64,000 nt of DNA from Athalassotoga sp964433875. Its GTDB lineage: Bacteria > Thermotogota > Thermotogae > Mesoaciditogales > Mesoaciditogaceae. The stretch lies in contig CAYSSO010000006.1 of NCBI GenBank assembly GCA_964433875.1, forward strand, positions 1 through 64,000, read 5' to 3'. Of this stretch, positions 58,478-64,000 are shown piece by piece (the first letter of the stretch is position 1; every line of letters starts with the position of its first letter). The position numbers and the translations under genes were made by a program. The notes beneath the pieces are model-generated. The model had not been told where the DNA came from. It did not search any database and worked only from the letters and a program-made list of their open reading frames with translations.

Positions 58478-58915
58478 TTAAAATTCGTAATAGAAGCCGA
58501 GATTGGTCCCTATAGCAAATGTTCCGAGGCTTGCAAGAGAAGTTTCTACAGAAAGAGTTTGTCTGAACAAAAGAGGTATATTTTGTACCTTCCAATGCTC
58601 AACAAGAGAGCCCCCAATTCCAAATCCAAAAGTTGTGATATAACCGCTTGCAAGATAAAATAAAGATGTCCATCCGTAATTAACATTGAAACTGTTACTG
58701 CTGTAGAGTTTTCCAAGTATATTCGTGAAATTCACGTTAATGTCCGTTTCTCCGTAAAAATTCCATAGTGATCCACCTATTATGGCATGAGGAGTATCAA
58801 GTCCGCCTCCTATTCCTAAGATTCCAGAACTCGATTCCAGGCCAACGAAGAAATTTTGTGCAAACAAAAAAGAAACTGCAAAGACTAAAATTACCATGAA
58901 GATCCAAAATTTCAA
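58478..58915 (-). CDS. Small exported beta-barrel-like protein
   Basis: The 145-residue protein (TTG 58915 with GGAGGTGG seven bases upstream; M-K-F-W-I-F) has a signal peptide ending SFLFA and short amphipathic strands with Gly/aromatic ends, ending in GTNLGFYYEF, a terminal aromatic that resembles outer-membrane barrel ends. Eight or so strands would make a small barrel. No family is recognised. It has its own promoter and lies convergent with nfo. Confidence 0.65.
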   Translation of the reverse strand: MKFWIFMVILVFAVSFLFAQNFFVGLESSSGILGIGGGLDTPHAIIGGSLWNFYGETDINVNFTNILGKLYSSNSFNVNYGWTSLFYLASGYITTFGFGIGGSLVEHWKVQNIPLLFRQTLSVETSLASLGTFAIGTNLGFYYEF

Positions 58916-58957
58916 ACCAAACCACCTCCCCAAAATTGTAAATGAATTGGAAATGAT

Positions 58958-58984
58958 AACAAATTTTGTTTTTCAATTATACCA
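58958..58984 (-). promoter_or_regulatory. Extended -10 promoter and palindrome for 58915 gene
   Basis: Minus strand TGGTATAAT (hexamer 58976-58981). Just downstream, near the expected start site, is the palindrome AACAAA-T-TTTGTT (58958-58970, read on the plus strand), a possible operator. Confidence 0.6.
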
Positions 58985-59018
58985 TAAAAACAATTTTCAT
59001 GTATTTCAAGTACTTAGT

Positions 59019-59690
59019 TTAATTTCCCGTTGTAAATGACCAAACAGGTCCTATTTTAGACAATCCCGTTGTGTAATCGTAAACATCTATTTGCCAGTAA
59101 TAAGTTGTATTCGGATTTAAATTAGATATCTGGTAAAATGTTTGGATGAGATTACCTGCCAAAATTGAATTTGGTGTAGGAGAGGTACCAAAGAATATCG
59201 TGTATTCTATTGAATCTCCAACAGGTCCTCCTCCAGACCATGAAAGCATCGTGTTCAAAGAAACGCCAACTTGACCATTGTAAGGAGAAGGATTAGAAGG
59301 TACATTTGGAGCAGAAATTGTTTCTGTGGTGAAGGACCATATAGGACCTGGCACAGTTGTATTTATCGTTTCATCATGGGCAACTATTTGCCAGTAATAG
59401 GTTGTATCTGCTTTGAGTGAAAATGATAAATAGAATGAAGTACCTGTGATGCTATTTGTAGGAGTCATATTTGTCGGGGATGTGCCTATATACACGTAAT
59501 AGATTATCTTATCTCCCGGTGGATAACTGCATGCAAATGAGAAGATGGGGTTCAAAGAAACGCCAACTTGACCATTGTAAGGAGAAGGATTAGAAGGTAT
59601 TCCTAAATAATTCGTGGAGATGCACCCTGACAAAATCAAGCTGACGACTAAAATCGATGCCATCAAAATTAAAAATCTGATTTTTTTCAT
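59019..59690 (-). CDS. Lipoprotein with two FN3-like repeats
   Basis: The 223-residue protein has a lipoprotein signal with lipobox LILSGC (Cys23) and two tandem FN3-like units of about 95 residues. Each starts PSNPSPYNGQVGVSLN and ends with WSFTTE or WSFTTG, and both contain the TTYYWQI strand. The two repeat starts are coded by an identical 50-base sequence (see repeat entries). It likely binds carbohydrate or another surface partner; the function is unknown. ATG 59690 has AAAGGGTGGG upstream. Confidence 0.8.
   Translation of the reverse strand: MKKIRFLILMASILVVSLILSGCISTNYLGIPSNPSPYNGQVGVSLNPIFSFACSYPPGDKIIYYVYIGTSPTNMTPTNSITGTSFYLSFSLKADTTYYWQIVAHDETINTTVPGPIWSFTTETISAPNVPSNPSPYNGQVGVSLNTMLSWSGGGPVGDSIEYTIFFGTSPTPNSILAGNLIQTFYQISNLNPNTTYYWQIDVYDYTTGLSKIGPVWSFTTGN
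59253..59302 (-). repeat. 50-bp perfect direct repeat, copy 1
   Basis: Identical to 59550-59599 and coding for the same SNPSPYNGQVGVSLN segment in the second FN3-like unit of the lipoprotein. Confidence 0.95.
59550..59599 (-). repeat. 50-bp perfect direct repeat, copy 2
   Basis: Identical to 59253-59302; codes for the start of the first FN3-like unit. The spacing of 297 bases equals 99 codons, one repeat unit. Confidence 0.95.
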
Positions 59691-59744
59691 ACCGATCCCA
59701 CCCTTTAATCAAAAAATAAATTAAACTATTTTTGCTATAAATTT

Positions 59745-59774
59745 ATTGTAAAATATATTATATTTCAAAGTCAA
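59745..59774 (-). promoter_or_regulatory. Promoter of lipoprotein gene
   Basis: Minus strand TTGACT (59769-59774), 18-base spacer, TACAAT (59745-59750), about 55 bases upstream of the ATG. Confidence 0.65.
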
Positions 59775-59924
59775 ATATAATTATCAAAATATTATACAAC
59801 TTTATCACATTACCAATCCAAATATCATCCTGAAAAGCCTCCCTTTGTGGATAAACAAACACTTGGATTATCAAATTAACTATATAATGCAAAAATATGA
59901 ACTTGCAATTATTCTTTATTCATT

Positions 59925-59952
59925 TTGACATTTATAAATTTTATGATATACT
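59925..59952 (+). promoter_or_regulatory. Promoter of peptide ABC transporter operon
   Basis: A consensus TTGACA (59925-59930), 16-base spacer and TATACT (59947-59952), 48 bases before the ATG. Shine-Dalgarno AAGGGGGGTG follows. Confidence 0.8.
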
Positions 59953-60000
59953 TCTTCCAAAATATCAAATGCATATCTTCAACCAAAAGGGGGGTGTTGT

Positions 60001-61566
60001 ATGCGTAAACTTTTGTTTGTAGTGATCGTTTTTTCCTTTGCAACGATGGCTTTTTCTGCATCCATACCCAAAGATACGGTCGTGATAGGTATGAACACGG
60101 GGATTTTCATCTCCTTTGATCCTGCCGTTTGTTACGAGGTAGAACCTGCGGTGATGGTCATGAATATCTACAGTGGCCTTTTCAAGTTGCAAGATATCAA
60201 CGGTACAATCCAAGCAGTTCCTGAACTTGCCGAAAGTTATGATGTCTCACAGGACGGCAAAACATGGACATTTCACATCCGTAAAGGAGTTACTTTTGCA
60301 AATGGAGATCCTTTAAATGCCGATGCTGTTGTTTATTCGGTCAAGCGGGTTTTGCAGTTGAAAAAATCTCCGGTCTGGCTTTTTGAATCGCTTGGTCTCA
60401 ATTCAGGAAACATGAATGAGACTGTAAAAAAGATCGACGATTACACAGTGCAGATAACTATGGACAAATCTTACGCTCCAAATATAGTTATGTCTATTTT
60501 TGCCGAAAGTTGGGGAGGAATAGTCGATCCTAAAGTTGCACAGTCTCATGATGTCTCTGGCGATATGGGATCAACTTACCTTGCAGATCACAGCGCCGGT
60601 GCCGGTCCATACATTCTCAAATCGTGGCAAAGAAATAACATGATAGTACTCGTTGCAAATGAGAAATACTGGAGAGGTGCTCCGAAGATAAAGACAATAA
60701 TAATAAGAGATATGCCAGAATCGACAGATCAACAACTCGCTTTAAAGAGAGGAGACATAGACATAGCGTGGAACCTGACACCGGAACAGGTTAATTCCCT
60801 AAAAGGGGATCCTAATTTTAACGTTGTAAATGTGCCAGCACAGTCAAATGAATATCTTGCGGTAAATGCCGGTTGGGGGCCATTCAAAGATGTTCGTGTA
60901 AGACAGGCCGTTAAATACGCGATAGATTACGATTCTATTGTTAAGAATATAGCCGGCGGATATGCAATAAAAGTTCAGGGCTTTATCCCTTACGGATATC
61001 TTGGGTACGTGTCGGACATGCCATTTGATCAGAATATAACAAAGGCGAAGGAACTGCTTGCACAGGCAGGATATGCAAATGGTTTCGAGGTTGAACTCGT
61101 TACAAACACAACAGAACGCAGAAGAAATGAGGCAATAGCGATTCAAGCAGATCTTGCCAAAATAGGGATAAAGGCAAATATAACCATAATGCAAGCCTCA
61201 CAAATGTACACAAAGATGAGAGAACAGGGAATACAAATGATCGTTGCCGGATGGGGAATAGATTTTCCGGATCCAGATGCCCTTGCCAAACCCTTTGCAG
61301 ATTACAAGGTAAAGCAACTTGCATGGAGAATGATGTGGTACGACGATCATGCGGCTGACCTTGCAGAGGCAGCAGGTTTCGAACTGAACCAGACAAAAAG
61401 AGTTGAGATGTACAAAGAATTAACGAATTACTGGTTCGAAAATGGGCCATTCGCAATACTATACCAGCCTTTGAATTACTGGGGAACGAGGTCAGAATTA
61501 AAGGGTTTCGATCAAACTGCGAAAGGTTACTCGCTTGCCTTCGATTTAACGAAGATGTACAAATAA
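60001..61566 (+). CDS. ABC transporter solute-binding protein, family 5
   Basis: The 521-residue protein has a signal peptide (1-20) and the family 5 (peptide/nickel/oligosaccharide) layout: an N-terminal VVIGMNTGIFISFDPAVCYE, the signature LAESYDVSQDGKTWTFHIRKGVTFANGDPL-type block (read around residues 77-107), YILKSWQRNN, RVRQAVKYAIDYDSIV, and a C-terminal WFENGPFAILYQPLNYWG. In Thermotogales family 5 proteins also bind oligosaccharides, so the ligand is open. First gene of the four-gene operon. Confidence 0.93.
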   Translation: MRKLLFVVIVFSFATMAFSASIPKDTVVIGMNTGIFISFDPAVCYEVEPAVMVMNIYSGLFKLQDINGTIQAVPELAESYDVSQDGKTWTFHIRKGVTFANGDPLNADAVVYSVKRVLQLKKSPVWLFESLGLNSGNMNETVKKIDDYTVQITMDKSYAPNIVMSIFAESWGGIVDPKVAQSHDVSGDMGSTYLADHSAGAGPYILKSWQRNNMIVLVANEKYWRGAPKIKTIIIRDMPESTDQQLALKRGDIDIAWNLTPEQVNSLKGDPNFNVVNVPAQSNEYLAVNAGWGPFKDVRVRQAVKYAIDYDSIVKNIAGGYAIKVQGFIPYGYLGYVSDMPFDQNITKAKELLAQAGYANGFEVELVTNTTERRRNEAIAIQADLAKIGIKANITIMQASQMYTKMREQGIQMIVAGWGIDFPDPDALAKPFADYKVKQLAWRMMWYDDHAADLAEAAGFELNQTKRVEMYKELTNYWFENGPFAILYQPLNYWGTRSELKGFDQTAKGYSLAFDLTKMYK

Positions 61567-61577
61567 GAGGATAGGGA

Positions 61578-62588
61578 ATGAAACTCGGTTCCTACATATT
61601 AAAAAGAAGTCTTTTAATGCTTCTTGTAATGTTTGGAGTACTCGCCATCGTTTTTGCCATCGTTCATGTTATACCTGCCGATCCGGTAGGGGCGCTTCTT
61701 GGAGGGAACGCCCCTCCGGATGTTGTTGAAAGAATGAAAGCACAATTAGGCCTAAATAAACCTCTTTTCGATCAATTCGTGGATTACTTATGGGGTGCTA
61801 TTCACGGTAATCTTGGAAATTCTATCCAGTCGGGGCGTCCGGTTATTCAGGACATAGCTGAATACTTTCCAGTGACACTCCAACTTTCTATAGCATCTAT
61901 AATAATTTCGATCTTTCTTGGGATCTTTCTCGGCATCTTTTCTGCGATTTATAGAAATAAATGGATCGATCATTTCTCGAGGATCTTTTCAATTCTCGGG
62001 GTTTCGATGCCGGTATTCTGGACCGGTCTTATTCTTTTACTCGTCTTTTACTACATTCTCGGATGGCTTCCAGGGACCGGACAGTTAAGCCTTTTCGTCA
62101 TTCCGCCGGAGAAGGTAACGGGGATGATACTTTTCGATTCGCTTTTAGATGGAAACTGGGAGGCTTTCTGGGATGGTTTTAGGCATTTAATACTTCCAGC
62201 CGCAGTGCTTGGATATGCTGCAACTGCCTCGATAGCAAGAATAACACGTGCAAGTATGTTAGACGTGCTGAATCAGGACTACATAAGAACTGCGAAGGCC
62301 AAGGGCATGCCAAGAAGAATCGTTGTGTACAGACACGCACTTAAAAATGCACTAATTCCTGTTGTAACGATCATAGGCCTGACCTTTGGCGGTTTACTTG
62401 AAGGGGCAGTCCTGACTGAGACCGTTTTTGGCTTGCCGGGTCTTGGAAGGTACATAGTAAATGCACTTTTAGTCCTTGATTATCCGGCAATAATGGGAGG
62501 AACTCTTTTTATCGCGCTTGTATATTCGCTTGTTAACCTTTCAGTCGATCTAATATATGCCATACTCGATCCGCGAATGAGAGCATGA
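61578..62588 (+). CDS. ABC transporter permease, DppB/OppB family
   Basis: The 336-residue inner-membrane permease has six membrane segments and the family features: LLMLLVMFGVLAIVFAIVHVIPADP at the N-terminus (partly shown), GLNKPLFDQFVDYL, and the EAA-type loop TARAKGMPRRIVVYRHALKNAL-like (here RTAKAKGMPRRIVVYRHALK). ATG 61578 has GAGGATAGGG upstream. Confidence 0.94.
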   Translation: MKLGSYILKRSLLMLLVMFGVLAIVFAIVHVIPADPVGALLGGNAPPDVVERMKAQLGLNKPLFDQFVDYLWGAIHGNLGNSIQSGRPVIQDIAEYFPVTLQLSIASIIISIFLGIFLGIFSAIYRNKWIDHFSRIFSILGVSMPVFWTGLILLLVFYYILGWLPGTGQLSLFVIPPEKVTGMILFDSLLDGNWEAFWDGFRHLILPAAVLGYAATASIARITRASMLDVLNQDYIRTAKAKGMPRRIVVYRHALKNALIPVVTIIGLTFGGLLEGAVLTETVFGLPGLGRYIVNALLVLDYPAIMGGTLFIALVYSLVNLSVDLIYAILDPRMRA

Positions 62589-62597
62589 GGTGATTGA

Positions 62598-63488
62598 ATG
62601 ACTGTAACCGAAAAGATTTCTGATTTCATAGAAAAAAGAAAACCTATTTTCGAAGATTGGAAACACACATTTTTTCTATGGAGAAGAACGAAACTTGCGG
62701 TTATTGGCACAGCCATAGTGATTGCCTTCGTGCTTGTGGCAATAATCGGCCCATTGTTTATTCCTTACGATCCACTTTCGCAAAATATGGCAGAAAGGCT
62801 TCAACCTCCAAGTTTAAGACATTTCTTTGGAACGGATCAGTTCGGAAGAGATATCTTCAGTCGTGTAATAAGCGGTGCCATGATAGAAGTCGAAATAATA
62901 ATAATAGTGTCCGTGATAAGTGGTGGAATAGGATTGATGCTCGGGGTAACAGCGGGATATTTCGGAGGTGTAATAGACGAAATACTCATGAGGGCAACTG
63001 ATATGTTTCTTGCCTTTCCCAGTTTGATACTCGCAATGGCATTTGCCGCGATGTTAGGACCAAGCCTTATCAACACGATAATAGCGATTTCGCTTGTGGG
63101 ATGGACGGTCTTTGCACGTCTTGCGAGGGCCGAGGCTATGAGGGTAAAGACTCAGCCTTACATAGAGGCCATAAAGGCGCTCGGAGCGAGCAATACAAGA
63201 ATAATATCAATCCATGTAACGCCAATGTGTGTCTCTCCCGTCCTTGTTCAACTCACCTTAAGAATGGGAACGGTTATTTTAACTGCGGCAAGTTTAGGCT
63301 TTCTCGGCCTCGGAGTCAGACCGCCACTTCCTGAATGGGGTGCTATGGTCAGCGATGGAAGGAGTTTTTTGCTCGATCAATGGTGGATTTCAACCTTTCC
63401 CGGCATCGCAATAGCCATAGTTGTACTTGGATTTAACCTGCTTGGCGATGGTTTAAGAGACATAATGGATCCGAGGTTGAGAAGATGA
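62598..63488 (+). CDS. ABC transporter permease, DppC/OppC family
   Basis: The 296-residue partner permease has an N-terminal membrane segment, LSQNMAERLQPPSLRHFFGTD-type motif (FGTDQFGRDIFSR), and an EAA loop (EAIKALGASNTRIISIHV). It ends with DGLRDIMDPRLRR, typical of the family. Start ATG 62598 has GAGGTGATTG upstream. Confidence 0.95.
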   Translation: MTVTEKISDFIEKRKPIFEDWKHTFFLWRRTKLAVIGTAIVIAFVLVAIIGPLFIPYDPLSQNMAERLQPPSLRHFFGTDQFGRDIFSRVISGAMIEVEIIIIVSVISGGIGLMLGVTAGYFGGVIDEILMRATDMFLAFPSLILAMAFAAMLGPSLINTIIAISLVGWTVFARLARAEAMRVKTQPYIEAIKALGASNTRIISIHVTPMCVSPVLVQLTLRMGTVILTAASLGFLGLGVRPPLPEWGAMVSDGRSFLLDQWWISTFPGIAIAIVVLGFNLLGDGLRDIMDPRLRR

Positions 63489-64000
63489 ATGATGCGATCT
63501 TGGCTGTGAGAAATTTGAAGGTTGTCTTTCACACTTACAGAGGAACGGTTCATGCGCTCGATCGTGTTAGTTTTACGGTTTTAAAGAGTGAAAGATTTGG
63601 AATAATAGGGGAGACTGGATGTGGAAAATCTGTTACTTCTCTTGCGATAATGAGACTTATCGAGCAGCCGGGCGAGATCGTGGAAGGTGAGATCATCTTC
63701 GATAAAAGGGATCTCGTCAAGGCCCAGGAGAGCACCTTAAACATGATCCGCGGGAGAGAAATATCTATGATCTTTCAGGAACCATTGTCTTCCCTTAATC
63801 CTGTGATGAAAGTTGGTTTTCAGATAGGGGAAAGTATCGCAAAAATGAAAAATGCATCGATAAAAGCGTGCCGTCAGGAGGTTTTTGATGCATTAAGAAA
63901 TGTCGATCTTGATCCGAGAGTTTCAAATCTTTACCCACACGAGTTAAGCGGTGGTATGGCTCAAAGGGTGATGATAGCAATGGCACTGTCATCAAAACCA
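63485..64000 (+). CDS. ABC transporter ATPase, DppD/OppD family (3' truncated)
   Basis: The window ends inside this gene; 172 codons are visible. The product has Walker A GETGCGKS, the Q-loop MIFQEPLSSLNP typical of oligopeptide ATPases, and the signature LSGGMAQR. ATG 63485 overlaps the permease stop by 4 bases. A second ATPase (DppF type) is likely further on. Confidence 0.95.
   Translation, partial: MNDAILAVRNLKVVFHTYRGTVHALDRVSFTVLKSERFGIIGETGCGKSVTSLAIMRLIEQPGEIVEGEIIFDKRDLVKAQESTLNMIRGREISMIFQEPLSSLNPVMKVGFQIGESIAKMKNASIKACRQEVFDALRNVDLDPRVSNLYPHELSGGMAQRVMIAMALSSKP

Larger units (their letters stand above)
59691..60000. other. AT-rich intergenic region between divergent transcripts
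   Basis: 310 bases, very AT-rich, holding the lipoprotein promoter (-) and the transporter promoter (+). No open frame with a ribosome-binding site and no RNA structure of note was seen. Confidence 0.6.

Noticed and set aside
1..64000. CRISPR arrays, insertion sequences, prophage genes, replication origin
   Set aside because: No regularly spaced repeats, transposase or phage-like genes, or DnaA-box clusters were noticed on either strand.

Overview
The window reads as a chromosomal segment of a moderately AT-rich, anaerobic Thermotogota-like bacterium. The placement is an inference from gene order and content: a STAS antagonist-cmk-ispH-rpsA-der-plsY string, fermentative enzymes, many glycoside and ABC sugar/peptide uptake genes, extensive gene overlap and frequent TTG starts. 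A rusticyanin-like blue copper protein and copper-export genes would suit an acidophilic or metal-exposed relative, but no marker gene that fixes the genus (such as rRNA) is present.

Layout. 1-1017 (+) is the 3' part of a sugar-type ABC binding protein, ending at a bidirectional terminator. 1046-34792 (-) is one long, nearly gap-free block of housekeeping genes. Read from its 3' end they are: secF-secD-yajC, two lysine-fermentation enzymes (kce, kal), thrS, amidase, GH13 glucosidase, an atypical ABC ATPase, LysR regulator, HEAT protein, rex, leuS, rsfS, glmS, plsX, rpmF, yceD, tRNA-Arg and tRNA-Ser; then an ABC-2 permease, an NYN-domain RNase candidate, ftsY, proS, mrp, tgt, ricT, holB, yaaR, mtnA, fRMsr, bcp, an rRNA methyltransferase, an outer-membrane candidate, fmt, def, a MIF homologue, a nitroreductase and tRNA-Gly.

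34.8-45.3 kb is an accessory, resistance-flavoured region with changing strands and very AT-rich spacers. It holds a DHA2 efflux pump (-), a secreted two-gene module (DUF4350-like plus metallophosphoesterase, +, with a 21-base N gap), and a copper operon (-) of copA-copZ-csoR followed by DUF302, DUF1858, SHOCT, a rusticyanin-like cupredoxin and a 54-residue Cys-rich protein. A CsoR-type operator candidate lies inside the copA promoter. The region ends with a ChrB-like protein plus MFS transporter (+).

45.3-58.4 kb (+) returns to housekeeping: aspS-STAS-cmk-ispH-rpsA-der-plsY, an exported propeller-like protein, a SigH-like sigma factor, a membrane coiled-coil protein, a GH31 alpha-glucosidase and endonuclease IV, ending at a strong hairpin terminator. 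58.5-59.7 kb (-) has two exported proteins (a small barrel-like protein and a lipoprotein with two FN3-like repeats). 60.0-64.0 kb (+) is a peptide/oligosaccharide ABC transporter operon (binding protein, two permeases, ATPase cut by the window end).

Most distinctive observations: (i) in rpsA and in secD the Shine-Dalgarno sequence is about 20 nt from the start codon, with a perfect small hairpin in between that would restore about 7 nt of effective spacing; (ii) a copper-resistance operon that includes a rusticyanin-like electron carrier and several redox-associated small proteins; (iii) an NYN ribonuclease candidate between ftsY and an ABC-2 permease that has no ATPase; (iv) an ABC ATPase with degraded signature and H-loop motifs. 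Start positions given here were chosen from visible ribosome-binding sites, so several differ from the longest open frame.
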